Origin: Tolumonas sp008015085
GTDB lineage: Bacteria; Pseudomonadota; Gammaproteobacteria; Enterobacterales; Aeromonadaceae
Reading direction: 5' to 3'
Assembly: GCA_029265125.1 (NCBI GenBank)
Contig: JAJUJX010000003.1
Location: 186,001 to 250,000, forward strand
DNA length: 64,000 nt
Numbering within the stretch: the stretch's first letter is position 1; each line of letters opens with the position of its first letter. The notes below the pieces were generated by a model, which was not told where the DNA came from, ran no database searches, and saw only the letters and a list, made by a program, of their open reading frames with translations. Shown piece by piece: positions 25,308-34,779 of this stretch. A program made the position numbers and the translations under genes.

Positions 25308-26210
25308 ATGAAGATATTAATTACCGGAGCAACGGGTTTTATTGGTTCTTTTTTAGTCAACTCATTGCGAACAGAACATGAGCTGTTATTGATTAGCAGA
25401 CAAGCAAAGTTAGCAGCTAGGCACTTACCTGTGGATAACTTAAAAGTTATTCAGATAGAACAGCTAAAATCTCTTGATGATGTGGATGTCATTATCAATC
25501 TCGCAGGCGAATCACTGGCAGCTAAGCGCTGGAATAATCAACAGAAACAGCAAATTTGCGAAAGCCGTTGGTCAATAACCTCAACGCTACTGGAAATATT
25601 AAAATCCAGTCTCCCAAGGCCAAGAATTTGGATCAATGCGTCTGCGATCGGATTTTACGGAGCTCAAGGCTCTGCCCCCATCGATGAAAGCTTTATTTCG
25701 GAAAACCGTGACTTTCCTCATCAGGTTTGTGCTCGCTGGGAAGAACTGGCTATGCAAGCCACAGCGTTTAATTGTCGTGTCTGTATTATTCGTATTGGAC
25801 TGGTCTTGGGTGCTGAAGGTGGTGCGCTGGCAAAGATGTTACCTGCGTATTGGTGCGGTCTGGGCGGCCCATTGGGTTCTGGCGAACAAATGGTGTCATG
25901 GATCACCCGCACAGATTTAGTCGCAATAATTCGCTTTTTAATTGCGCACTCTGAATGCAGCGGGGTTTTCAATGCAACCACACCTAATGCGGTTACTAAT
26001 CATAAATTTAGTGCTGAATTAGCAAAAGCACTCCATAGACCGCATTTCCTGCGTACTCCGGCATGGGTTCTTAAATTGTTGCTCGGAGAAATGGCCGAGT
26101 TACTGCTGACAGGGCAGAACGTTCAGCCAAAACGGTTATTAGATGCAGGTTTTCAATTCCGTTATCTGGATTTAAAAGAAGCAATTCGGCATATATTGGA
26201 AGATGTTTAG
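25308..26210 (+). CDS. yfcH: TIGR01777-type NAD(P)-dependent epimerase, YfcH-like
   Basis: A short-chain dehydrogenase/epimerase of the atypical SDR39U1 class. The Rossmann motif is ITGATGFIGSFL at the start; INLAGESLAAKRWN and NASAIGFYGAQG are family motifs, and the C-terminal DUF1731 region (PAWVLKLLLGEMAELLLTGQNVQPKRLLDAGF, in two blocks) is present. 300 residues is usual. Substrate is unknown. It is a single gene; its stop lies 2 bases from the end of convergent ybbP. Confidence 0.88.
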   Translation: MKILITGATGFIGSFLVNSLRTEHELLLISRQAKLAARHLPVDNLKVIQIEQLKSLDDVDVIINLAGESLAAKRWNNQQKQQICESRWSITSTLLEILKSSLPRPRIWINASAIGFYGAQGSAPIDESFISENRDFPHQVCARWEELAMQATAFNCRVCIIRIGLVLGAEGGALAKMLPAYWCGLGGPLGSGEQMVSWITRTDLVAIIRFLIAHSECSGVFNATTPNAVTNHKFSAELAKALHRPHFLRTPAWVLKLLLGEMAELLLTGQNVQPKRLLDAGFQFRYLDLKEAIRHILEDV

Positions 26211-26212
26211 CC

Positions 26213-28651
26213 TTATAGCCTCCGTAATCGTTCAGCCAGTGTTCGTCGCAATAAAGGCTGGAGTGTAAACTGAGAAACCAGCAGGACTGTCGCTGAGCCG
26301 CTCAGAGGTAAAATCCACCACAATGCAGGCAGCCAGTGCCATGGTTGTTCACTCCACTCTGCATGCAACCACCAGCGGATCAATTCACAGCAGACTGCAG
26401 CGGTTAAGCCAGCAAAACATCCCAGCAAAATCGCTTGCCAATACAACATATCACGTAGCTGTTGGTGCCTTGCACCCAAGGTTCGCATCAGTAACAGACT
26501 TGTCTGACGTTGTTGCAAGCCAGCTTGCCATTGAACCAACAACACAAGTACAGCAGCCGTTGAGACAAGTAGCATCAGCAGAGTGATTGCTTTCGCCAAT
26601 TTATCCAGCACATTTTGTAACTTGCTGAGAATGGAGTCGATATTAAGCGATGTCACTGTAGGGAAAGCCCGCGCCAATTCTACCTCTGTATGGAGTTTAT
26701 CCGGAGATACGCGCAGGCTGGTCATCCAATTCACGGCAAAAGGCTGCAGTACATCCGGTGAAAAAATCATGAAGAAATTAGGGCGCATACTTTGCCAGTC
26801 AACTTGCCTGATATTGTAAACACTCACTTCAAATACCTGACCATCGACCGAGAACTGCAGGCGATCGTGCAGGTTGATCCCTAAGTCACTGGCAACGCCC
26901 TGTTCAATGGAAACCAGGTCGCGGGCGGTTTCATTCCATTTATCACCCTGTATGATCAGACTTTCAGCCGGTAATTCCGCCTGTGCGGTCATGGTTAGCT
27001 CCCGGTGTATCCCTTTACGCCCTGGCTGACCATCCTGCTGAGTGACACTTTGGCCATTAATATGCGTCAATCGTCCACGGACAATCGGATACATCGGGGC
27101 ATGATCTATCCTATGCTTTTTAAGAAAGTTTTCCAGATCGGGTTTATCCAGATCTGGGATATTGATCAAAAAACGATTTGGAGCATCTGCGGGTAAAAAA
27201 GTCTGAAAACCGCTAACAATCTCGCTGCGCACACTGATAACAATACCAAGTAGTAGCAGCGATAACGCAATACCACTCAGCTGATGCAAAATCTCAAAAG
27301 GCTGCCGTTGCCAATGCTGTACAGCCAGATAAAAGCTACTCCCGGTTCGCCCTTTAGGTAACAACAAAAGCAGAAGATACCCTATTCCGCCCAGAATACT
27401 GAGCAACATGATCAATCCCCCCAGTAAACTCAAAACGAGTCGGGTATCTTTTAGTAACAGCCAGTTAATGCAGAGTAAGCCAATAATCAATACAGGTAGG
27501 GTCAGCCAGACAGGTATCCTGCTCTCCTGTTCCTGCCTTAATACGCGCAATGCAGGCACATCCAGCAAACGCCACAGCGGAATGCATACCAATAAGGTGA
27601 CCAGCACAGTTCCAAGCACAAACGCTAAAATAAATGGTGTCGCAGACGGTGCAGCCAATTCAGCAGGAATTGCATTGCCTAACTGCCATACCATCCAATA
27701 GTGGATCAGCCAGCCTGCGATACACCCGATAGCGATCCCGCACAACGTTAGCATGCTGAGCAGTCCGCCAAGTAATAGCATGATCCGGTTACGACTGATC
27801 CCGAAGGTTTTCAGTAATGCCAGCATAGTCTGGGTCTGCCGGGCATATTGCTGAATAGCAATGTGCATTGCTGTTGCACCAAGCAGTAATCCAAGCAGTG
27901 AAGCAATGCGGAAGAAGCGTTCACTACGTTGAAGTTGATGCGACAGGTTTTTGTTGGCCTGTTCAGGTTTCAACAGTTTTTGTCCTGCCTGCAGGCGGGA
28001 AGAAATCCATTGTTCCCAGCTGTTAAGCGCTAAGGCTGAGCCATGCAACAGATAACGATATGTCACCCGGCTTCCCGGCAGTAAAATCTGTGCTGCAGCC
28101 AGATCGTTCTGATGTACTAATGCTCTGGGAGCAAATGCCAGTGGATTAAAACTCTGGTCTGGCTCCTGAATTACTTCGCCTGCAACATGCAGCGTGATTG
28201 ATCCCAACTGAACTTCATCACCAACATTTACCTGAAGCAGCAGCATTAGCTGATGTGCTAACCAGATCTCTCCAGGCCTAACTGGCTTTTGTGGTTTTAA
28301 GCGAAGTAGCCCGTAAAAAGGATACCCTTGCTCAATCGCTTTTACCGAAGCAAGCTGCATTTTTTCTTTGGCTAGTAGCATAGACGAGAATTCAGTAGTC
28401 ACTGTGAATTGTAACCCATCGGACTGAGCCTGCTTTAGCCAGTGTTCAGCGATGGGGGTTGCTGATTCGACCACTTGATCTGCAGCCAGAAAATCACGTC
28501 CTGATACATTGAGACTTAATGTTAAACGTTCAGAAACCAATGAGACACTCAGCACAGATGCGATACAGATCGCCAGGGCCAGAACAAACCACTGCAAGCC
28601 CCCCTGCCACCCCATGCGACAAAACAACCGCCATAGCAGTTTAATCATCAT
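26213..28651 (-). CDS. ybbP: ABC transporter permease YbbP
   Basis: Large FtsX/MacB-family permease of about 812 residues with one N-terminal membrane helix, a long periplasmic domain, then groups of helices around residues 255-455 and again at about 690-790. It should pair with the ATPase YbbA encoded upstream. The start lies at tandem ATGs (28651 or 28648) overlapping the ybbA stop, behind a GGAGG site inside ybbA; frame extensions further upstream run into ybbA and are unlikely. tesA-ybbA-ybbP clustering is shared with E. coli. The substrate is unknown; export of lipids or thioesterase-linked products is only suggested by context. Confidence 0.9.
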   Translation of the reverse strand: MMIKLLWRLFCRMGWQGGLQWFVLALAICIASVLSVSLVSERLTLSLNVSGRDFLAADQVVESATPIAEHWLKQAQSDGLQFTVTTEFSSMLLAKEKMQLASVKAIEQGYPFYGLLRLKPQKPVRPGEIWLAHQLMLLLQVNVGDEVQLGSITLHVAGEVIQEPDQSFNPLAFAPRALVHQNDLAAAQILLPGSRVTYRYLLHGSALALNSWEQWISSRLQAGQKLLKPEQANKNLSHQLQRSERFFRIASLLGLLLGATAMHIAIQQYARQTQTMLALLKTFGISRNRIMLLLGGLLSMLTLCGIAIGCIAGWLIHYWMVWQLGNAIPAELAAPSATPFILAFVLGTVLVTLLVCIPLWRLLDVPALRVLRQEQESRIPVWLTLPVLIIGLLCINWLLLKDTRLVLSLLGGLIMLLSILGGIGYLLLLLLPKGRTGSSFYLAVQHWQRQPFEILHQLSGIALSLLLLGIVISVRSEIVSGFQTFLPADAPNRFLINIPDLDKPDLENFLKKHRIDHAPMYPIVRGRLTHINGQSVTQQDGQPGRKGIHRELTMTAQAELPAESLIIQGDKWNETARDLVSIEQGVASDLGINLHDRLQFSVDGQVFEVSVYNIRQVDWQSMRPNFFMIFSPDVLQPFAVNWMTSLRVSPDKLHTEVELARAFPTVTSLNIDSILSKLQNVLDKLAKAITLLMLLVSTAAVLVLLVQWQAGLQQRQTSLLLMRTLGARHQQLRDMLYWQAILLGCFAGLTAAVCCELIRWWLHAEWSEQPWHWLPALWWILPLSGSATVLLVSQFTLQPLLRRTLAERLRRL

Positions 28652-29325
28652 TCGGCCTCCAGTTTTCCGGCTGTCATACGAAGCTGCCGCTGACAACGCG
28701 CTGCTAATGCCGTGTCATGAGTAACAATCACCAGGCTGGAGCCGGATTCCTGATTCATACGGAACAATAAATCTGCAATTTTTTCGCCGGTATGTTGATC
28801 AAGATTACCTGTCGGCTCATCTGCCAGCAATAAAGCTGGCTGACAGATAAAGGCTCTCGCTAATGCTACCCGCTGTTGCTCGCCACCAGACAGCTTGGCC
28901 GGTTTGTGCTGCATTCTTTCCCCTAAACCAACCTCTTGCAGCAAATTGATGGCTAATTGTCTGGCTTGCCTGATCCCCCGCAATTCTGCCGGAAGCATTA
29001 CGTTTTCCAGCGCAGTCAATTCTGGTATCAGCAAAAAAGACTGGAAGACAAAACCGATGCGTTCTCCTCGCAGCCGGGCTCGTTGTTCTTCATCCATTTG
29101 ATGCAAAGGCTGACCGGAAATGAATATCTCGCCCTCACTTGGCAAATCCAGCCCGGCAAGCATTCCCAGCAAGGTAGATTTACCTGAGCCCGAAGCACCG
29201 ACAATCGCAATACTCTCTCCCGGCTTGACTTGTAACTGGATACCATCAAGGATGGTAAGCTGTTCCTTACCCACCCAAACCCTGTGCGACAAATTCCTGA
29301 CTTGTATCATAAGAGGTTGTGTCAT
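28648..29325 (-). CDS. ybbA: ABC transporter ATP-binding protein YbbA
   Basis: ABC ATPase of the LolD/MacB-like class. It contains Walker A GASGSGKSTLL, Q-loop FQSF, signature LSGGEQQRVALARAF, Walker B LLLADEPTGNLD and H-loop VTHD. I choose the ATG at 29325 (MTQPLMIQVRNLSHRV), giving 225 residues like E. coli YbbA, with AGGA eight bases upstream. The frame stays open further upstream but only through antisense tesA sequence. Its start codon overlaps the start of divergent tesA, and the stop overlaps ybbP. Confidence 0.92.
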   Translation of the reverse strand: MTQPLMIQVRNLSHRVWVGKEQLTILDGIQLQVKPGESIAIVGASGSGKSTLLGMLAGLDLPSEGEIFISGQPLHQMDEEQRARLRGERIGFVFQSFLLIPELTALENVMLPAELRGIRQARQLAINLLQEVGLGERMQHKPAKLSGGEQQRVALARAFICQPALLLADEPTGNLDQHTGEKIADLLFRMNQESGSSLVIVTHDTALAARCQRQLRMTAGKLEAE

Positions 29326-29941
29326 GAGAGGTATCCTGCTGATGTTGTTATCTGTTTGTTCTCTGTCCGGCCATGCTGGTACATTACTGATATTAGGCGA
29401 TAGTCTGAGTGCCGGATATATGATGGCGGCAGAACAAAGCTGGCCTGCATTACTAAACCAGCAATGGCAGTCAGAAAAATTTAACGTCACCATCATTAAC
29501 AGTAGCATCAGCGGCAGTACAACACAGGACGGTTTAGCCCGTTTGCCGGCGTTGCTGACCCGTTACAAACCAGATTGGGTATTAATCGAGCTGGGTGCTA
29601 ATGATGGTATCAGAGGGTTTCCTCCTGCAATTCCCTATAAAACGCTGCAAAAAAGCATTCAACTGATACAGGAAAATGGCGGGAAACCACTCCTGATGCA
29701 GATCCGAATTCCCCGCAATTACGGTGCAGCCTATATCGCTAAGCTGGAAGCAATTTATCCGCAACTGGCAGAAGAAACGAAGACCCCCTTGTTACCGTTT
29801 TTTCTGGAACCTATCGTCACTCAACCAGCACTGATGATGAATGACGGTATTCACCCCACCGCTGAAGCTCAGCCACTGATCAGAAATATGATGGCACCAC
29901 TGCTCAGACAACATATTGAGCCCAAAGAAAAGACTCAATAG
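29324..29941 (+). CDS. tesA: Periplasmic acyl-CoA thioesterase I / lysophospholipase TesA
   Basis: GDSL/SGNH hydrolase. From the ATG at 29324 the protein has a signal peptide (MRGILLMLLSVCSLSGHA) and then block I ILGDSLSAGY with the catalytic Ser (residue 27), block III ELGANDGIRGF, and the Asp-His pair in NDGIHPTAEAQ. 205 residues fits the family. AGAGG lies seven bases upstream of this ATG. A longer frame exists upstream but would be antisense to ybbA. Its ATG overlaps the ATG of ybbA in opposite orientation. Confidence 0.95.
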   Translation: MRGILLMLLSVCSLSGHAGTLLILGDSLSAGYMMAAEQSWPALLNQQWQSEKFNVTIINSSISGSTTQDGLARLPALLTRYKPDWVLIELGANDGIRGFPPAIPYKTLQKSIQLIQENGGKPLLMQIRIPRNYGAAYIAKLEAIYPQLAEETKTPLLPFFLEPIVTQPALMMNDGIHPTAEAQPLIRNMMAPLLRQHIEPKEKTQ

Positions 29942-29963
29942 AAAATCAGCACACCCAAATTAC

Positions 29964-29978
29964 GTAAAGAAATGTAAA
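29964..29978 (+). promoter_or_regulatory. CpxR box upstream of cpxR
   Basis: GTAAA-GAAAT-GTAAA is a perfect GTAAA-N5-GTAAA CpxR box. A possible promoter follows (TTGTTC 30004-30009, 16 bases, TATCAT 30026-30031). It supports autoregulation of cpxRA. Confidence 0.78.
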
Positions 29979-30061
29979 TATAAGTATATGTATGCAGTGT
30001 CTATTGTTCAGCCAATCTGGCCCCGTATCATGGCGCTGCATCTCTTTAGAGGAAGGTTTAC

Positions 30062-30751
30062 ATGGTTCGCGTTTTGTTGGTTGATGATGATTTGGAATTG
30101 TGCAGTATGCAGGGGGAATACCTCAGCAACGAAGGTTTTGCCGTTCAGATGTATCATGATGGTGAAAGCGGTCTGGAAGAGGCCCTGAGTGGTGATTATG
30201 ACCTGATATTACTTGATGTCATGATGCCCAAACTCAATGGGATTGAAGTGCTGCGCCGTCTGCGAATTCACAGTAATGTCCCAGTATTGATGCTGACCGC
30301 CAAAGGTGATGATATCGATCGCATCATTGGTCTTGAATTAGGCGCTGACGATTACGTTTCCAAACCATGTACCCCCCGTGAACTTGTAGCCAGAGTCAGA
30401 GCTATTCTGCGCCGTGCCGATCCTGACAAACAAGATTCGGGTCAGTTGCAGCCGTTAAAAGTTGGCTCATTAGCTATTTCAGCCGCCAGCCGCAGCGCAA
30501 CCTGGCATGACGAGCTGCTGGATTTAACCAGCACCGAATTCAATTTACTGGAGATGCTGTGCCGCCGGGCAGGCAGAACAATCAGCAAAGAAGATCTCTC
30601 TCTTCACACTTTAGGCCGTCCACTAGCCCGTTATGACCGAAGCATTGATGTTCATGTCAGTAATCTGCGCCAGAAACTAGGCACACTGAAAGACGGTCGT
30701 TCACCCATCCAGACCATACGTGGAATTGGTTATCAACTGGTTGTGGAATAA
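30062..30751 (+). CDS. cpxR: Envelope stress response regulator CpxR
   Basis: OmpR/PhoB-family response regulator of 229 residues. The receiver domain (1-120) has the acidic pair in LLVDDDLE and the phospho-acceptor Asp52 in LILLDVMMPKLNG; KPCTPRELVARVRAILRR ends it. The DNA-binding winged helix (about 130-228) includes LTSTEFNLLEMLC and SIDVHVSNLRQKLG. A good GGAAGG site precedes the ATG. It is followed by cpxA after 3 bases. The E. coli neighbour cpxP is absent; tesA lies upstream instead. Confidence 0.95.
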   Translation: MVRVLLVDDDLELCSMQGEYLSNEGFAVQMYHDGESGLEEALSGDYDLILLDVMMPKLNGIEVLRRLRIHSNVPVLMLTAKGDDIDRIIGLELGADDYVSKPCTPRELVARVRAILRRADPDKQDSGQLQPLKVGSLAISAASRSATWHDELLDLTSTEFNLLEMLCRRAGRTISKEDLSLHTLGRPLARYDRSIDVHVSNLRQKLGTLKDGRSPIQTIRGIGYQLVVE

Positions 30752-30754
30752 CGG

Positions 30755-32128
30755 ATGCGCCGGATATTCTGGAAAATTTTACTCAGTTTTTGGCTGGCTA
30801 TATTGATTACCGGCATCGGCACAGGTGTGATTGTCACTGTGTACCAAGATGCCAAAGTAGCATATGGAATTATCGAAACGGGTCACCGGCCGGATGGAAT
30901 GACGGAATCCGCAGCCAGAACCTTGGAAAAGGGTGGAAAACAATTGTTAATGGCAATTGTTAAGCCCCAACAAGACGCTGGTGATAATAATCAGAGTGCT
31001 GGCGGCCCGCCACTACCCATGATTGTAGATAAAAACGGGAAAGATCTGTTCGATCGCTCGGTCAGTGCCAAATCGTTAGCTGAAGCGCGTCGTATTACCG
31101 AAAAAGAATCGAACACACTTGGGGTAGAAAAGGTAACGTTGGCTAATGGAGAAACCTATTGGATTTTCATGCCTCGTCGCCCGCCTCCATTTCCGCATAA
31201 CATCATTTTCGAGTTACTGGATGCACCGATCTTTTTATTGATCACGGTAGCCCTGACCAGTTTACTCTTCAGTAACTGGCTGGCCCGCTCTGTTTCCCGT
31301 CCGATAGAAACATTACGCGACAGTTTAAAAGCCGTTGCCCAGGGTAATTTTGATATTAACGTCAGTCAAAAAATCGGCAAACGTTACGATGAATTTGCCG
31401 ATCTCGGCCATGATGCTGACGCAATGGCAGAAAAACTCAAACTATCGATTCAGGCTCAGCGCCGCTTACTGCATGATGTTTCTCATGATTTACGATCTCC
31501 GTTAGCTCGTCTTCAACTGGCTATCGGATTACTGCGCCAAAGACCGGAAAATACCGATCAAATGCTGCAACGCATTGAGCAGGAGTGCCATCGACTGGAT
31601 AGTCTGGTCGGTGAAGTGCTGATGCTGGCACGAATGGAGTCAGGCGTTCCTCAGCCCAAAGAAGATTATCTCGACTTGGTTGAACTACTGCGCTCGCTGG
31701 CCGATGATGCGCAATTTGAAGCTAAGGACAGCGGTAGTGTGATTGAAGTGCAGCTGGATGATACGCTCAATGAAGGGGTGATCATTCAGAGTCGTGGCGA
31801 ACTTCTGCTACGGGCGTTTGATAACCTGATCCGCAATGCGCTGCAGCATGCTGGTCGTGGGTGTCACATTGAAATCAGTGTACATCAGGAGTCTCCGGAA
31901 ATGCTGGTCATCAACATAGCCGACGATGGCCCCGGTGTGGCTGAAACAGATTTAAATTCGATCTTTGAGCCATTCTTCCGCAGCAATAATAATCCAGGAG
32001 AAGGCCTTGGCCTCGCTATCACTAAACGAGCGATAGAAGCACACAATGGCACCATCTCCGCATTTAACCGGACCTCAGGTGGATTATGCATGCAAGTCAA
32101 ATTACCCTGTACTGTACAGCTTTCCTGA
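30755..32128 (+). CDS. cpxA: Envelope stress sensor kinase CpxA
   Basis: Inner-membrane histidine kinase of 457 residues, the same size as E. coli CpxA. Two membrane segments (about 7-30 and 155-178) enclose a short periplasmic sensor; a HAMP linker (ARSVSRPIETLRDSLKAVAQG) follows. The phospho-acceptor His is near residue 244 in LLHDVSHDLRSPLARL; ATP-binding boxes N (NLIRNALQHA), G1 (ADDGPGV) and G2 (GEGLGLAI) are intact. It signals through CpxR, encoded just upstream. Confidence 0.95.
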   Translation: MRRIFWKILLSFWLAILITGIGTGVIVTVYQDAKVAYGIIETGHRPDGMTESAARTLEKGGKQLLMAIVKPQQDAGDNNQSAGGPPLPMIVDKNGKDLFDRSVSAKSLAEARRITEKESNTLGVEKVTLANGETYWIFMPRRPPPFPHNIIFELLDAPIFLLITVALTSLLFSNWLARSVSRPIETLRDSLKAVAQGNFDINVSQKIGKRYDEFADLGHDADAMAEKLKLSIQAQRRLLHDVSHDLRSPLARLQLAIGLLRQRPENTDQMLQRIEQECHRLDSLVGEVLMLARMESGVPQPKEDYLDLVELLRSLADDAQFEAKDSGSVIEVQLDDTLNEGVIIQSRGELLLRAFDNLIRNALQHAGRGCHIEISVHQESPEMLVINIADDGPGVAETDLNSIFEPFFRSNNNPGEGLGLAITKRAIEAHNGTISAFNRTSGGLCMQVKLPCTVQLS

Positions 32129-32141
32129 CACAATACGATAT

Positions 32142-32169
32142 GACTAAACCGGTTATCTCCGGTTTAGTC
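32142..32169. terminator. Hairpin between convergent cpxA and ycjF
   Basis: Perfect 11-base stem GACTAAACCGG (32142-32152) / CCGGTTTAGTC (32159-32169) with loop TTATCT, overlapping the ycjF stop. It lacks a T run on either strand, so it may act as an end-protecting or Rho-assisted structure. Confidence 0.55.
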
Positions 32170-33222
32170 TGCCGAACGCTCAGTGAAAAAACGACTGACC
32201 GTTGAAGTCAGCTTTTTAATTAGAGTTCGTCTGATTTGCGATAATTTAGGTTTTTCACGGCTTAGCAAAGCTACCGGACGACACAGTTGGATCGCATTGA
32301 TACCCAGCCTGGCTGACATCAATCCACTACCCAGCCCTTGCGCCAGTTTGGCGGATAATTTAGATGTTAATTCACTGCTAAACCAATCAGTTCCTAATTC
32401 CGTGACCAGTTCAGTTGCGCCGGCAAATATCATGTTTTGCAATATTTGCCGGATAAGCCGGATTTGTCCAAAGTACCCAGGCCGGATCTGATAGACCGAT
32501 GCAACATCCCGCAGCATTTTCAGGTTACGCCACAGCACCAGCAATATATCCAGCAATGCCAGCGGACTGGCCGCAACCAGTAATGCAGTCTGACTACTGG
32601 AAGCCATGACTATCTGCAGTGCTTTTTCGTCCAGCGGATGTAGCACAAATTGACTGAATAACGCCAACACCTCACTGTCATCATGGTGAGCTTCAACATG
32701 TTCGAGCCAATGTTGGTATCCGGGTAAATTATGCAGATGATTCTGTCTGGCCAGTTCACGGCAAAAAGCCACTGCATTGCCGTGTTGATTTTCAGCTCTC
32801 AGCATTTCAGCCTGCTGACGATATTGCAGGCTGCTGCGCAACCGTCTTAACACTGACAATTCACGCCAAAGTATCGAGCTGACACCCAATAAAACGATGC
32901 CGGAAGCAGCCAACCACGCACCACCCAACCAGATATTTTCTGAATAGCGCTGATAGATAAAATCACCGAACTCCAGCAACGATAAGGCTAATACACCTGT
33001 GCCCCCCCAACGGAACCATCTGGATATAGGCTTGATGGCATTCCCGGAATATTTATCCTGTTCATCGGATAAAGAAGTATCCGGATATTGAATTTCTTCA
33101 TTTAATTCCGCGGAAGATACTTCTACAGGCAACACGTTATTAGCTACGGTCTTGCTATTTAGCAAATCCAGCGGGATTTCAACTGCAGCTGTAGTTTCCG
33201 TCTCGGATTTTGTTGTAGTCAT
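32164..33222 (-). CDS. ycjF: YcjF/TIGR01620 membrane protein
   Basis: A 352-residue protein of the DUF697 family. An acidic, hydrophilic N-terminal stretch is followed by two membrane segments (about 75-125) and a C-terminal domain with ASPLALLDILLVLWRNLKMLRDVA and the small-residue-rich KLSAKLAQGLGSGLMSARLG. In E. coli ycjX-ycjF belongs to the Psp phage-shock regulon; the molecular role is unknown. Its ATG overlaps the ycjX stop (ATGA), so the pair is translationally coupled. I see no RpoN site or pspF-like gene near it. Confidence 0.88.
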   Translation of the reverse strand: MTTTKSETETTAAVEIPLDLLNSKTVANNVLPVEVSSAELNEEIQYPDTSLSDEQDKYSGNAIKPISRWFRWGGTGVLALSLLEFGDFIYQRYSENIWLGGAWLAASGIVLLGVSSILWRELSVLRRLRSSLQYRQQAEMLRAENQHGNAVAFCRELARQNHLHNLPGYQHWLEHVEAHHDDSEVLALFSQFVLHPLDEKALQIVMASSSQTALLVAASPLALLDILLVLWRNLKMLRDVASVYQIRPGYFGQIRLIRQILQNMIFAGATELVTELGTDWFSSELTSKLSAKLAQGLGSGLMSARLGINAIQLCRPVALLSREKPKLSQIRRTLIKKLTSTVSRFFTERSAD

Positions 33223-34631
33223 TGCATTTTATCCCCCAGCAGATACTCCAGCACCTGATCCAGCCTGATATGTGGCATGGCCTGTTTGCCATTCCAGCTC
33301 GGCGGCCGTAGATCCGTTAATCTTAGCGCCGGGTTTTGCCAAAAATCAGGTTCAGGAATACGTGATGGGATCACGCCAGGGAAAAGTGCCAGCTCATGAC
33401 CAGCCAGATCTGTTCCGTGTAGAACTGTCAGCGGTTTGCCCTGATACTCCACCTGATGGTATTCACTGGCTCTGATTGCAGCCATGGCCATACACTCCAG
33501 CGAGATCCCCTCAAAGCGGGCTCGGGCCAACCCCGGATGCACTAATTCCCGCAATAAACTCAGCAAAGCCGGATGCTGCTCCGGTGTCACATGATCCGCT
33601 TTACTCGCAACAAATAATAATTTGTCGATCCGAGGAGCAAATAAACGTTGCCACCAATGACTGTTGCCATACTGAAAACTTTGCAATAACTGGCCTAGCG
33701 TATCCCGTAAATCGTAGATGGCTTCCTGGCTGATTTTCAGCGGCTGCAGACAATCCACCAGCACAATCTGTCTGTCAAACCCGGAAAAGTGTTTTTGGTA
33801 GAATTGCCTTACGACATGTTCTTTATAAGCCTCGTAGCGTGCCTGGAATAATCCGTAAAGAGAGTCATGTGATGGAGTACTATCAGGCAAAGCCCATACC
33901 CACGGAACAAACTGAAGCATCGGCGCACCAGCAAACTCACCAGGCAAAACAAAGCGTCCGGGTTGAATACTGTGCAATCCCAATTTTTGGCGGCAATCAT
34001 GCAAATATTGAGTATATAAATCGGCTACAGCAGCCACCTCATCCACTAAGAGCGTAAAAGGCTGCCCTGCTGACCAGTTGATCCCGGCTTTCAGCCATGG
34101 TTCCGCCAACCGGCGTCGTTGTGGTGATTGCAATTGTTCGCGGATCTGTTCACTCCACTGTGCATAGCTGAGATCTAATAAAGGCAGATCCAACAGCCAC
34201 TCCCCCGGATAATCGACAATATCCAGATACAGATGACACAGGTCATGACCGATTTTCTGGCGCAGCAAATTTTGACTACGAAAGCGCAGTTCCAGCCTGA
34301 TTTCACTCAGAGTCTGAGTCGGCTCTGGCCATTGAGGTGGATTTGACGTGAGTTTCGTCAGTGCCTGAGAATAACCGAATGTAGGGATATGCTGATGCGT
34401 CTGAACAACTTGCTGAATACCGAGCAACCGCTCTTGTTGCAGCACTTGCCAATGAGGCAATCGGGCGCTGAAACCGGCCTGCTCCAGTTGATGAATCAAC
34501 GCTGTGACAAAAGCAGTTTTGCCACTTCGGGTCAGACCAGTCACTGCTAACCGTAAGTGCCGATCCCAGCTGCGCTGCCATAAAAGGTCTGCTTTACGTT
34601 GTAAACTGAGCCATCGTTCCTGCTGTAACAC
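33219..34631 (-). CDS. ycjX: YcjX-type P-loop GTPase-like protein (DUF463)
   Basis: A 470-residue protein with an N-terminal P-loop in LAVTGLTRSGKTAFVTALI, as in all YcjX family members; DIVDYPGEWLLDLPLL contains the DxxG-like switch, and KADHV resembles the base-recognition motif. The start is GTG, with GGAGG five bases upstream; the start codon lies inside a small inverted repeat. It is coupled to ycjF and divergent from sapA. Stress-related function is inferred from the E. coli Psp regulon. Confidence 0.9.
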   Translation of the reverse strand: MLQQERWLSLQRKADLLWQRSWDRHLRLAVTGLTRSGKTAFVTALIHQLEQAGFSARLPHWQVLQQERLLGIQQVVQTHQHIPTFGYSQALTKLTSNPPQWPEPTQTLSEIRLELRFRSQNLLRQKIGHDLCHLYLDIVDYPGEWLLDLPLLDLSYAQWSEQIREQLQSPQRRRLAEPWLKAGINWSAGQPFTLLVDEVAAVADLYTQYLHDCRQKLGLHSIQPGRFVLPGEFAGAPMLQFVPWVWALPDSTPSHDSLYGLFQARYEAYKEHVVRQFYQKHFSGFDRQIVLVDCLQPLKISQEAIYDLRDTLGQLLQSFQYGNSHWWQRLFAPRIDKLLFVASKADHVTPEQHPALLSLLRELVHPGLARARFEGISLECMAMAAIRASEYHQVEYQGKPLTVLHGTDLAGHELALFPGVIPSRIPEPDFWQNPALRLTDLRPPSWNGKQAMPHIRLDQVLEYLLGDKMQ

Positions 34632-34779
34632 AGCAACCTCCGGTTTCCTGATTTCTCATTTCATATTTATGCCTGACATCTCAGACAAGCGATCTGGAAT
34701 AACTCGCGTTATAATCAGCACTTAGATGTGGTCAACGCCAATAGTGGTGATGTCCCAGCCTACCAGTCACGGATATCGT

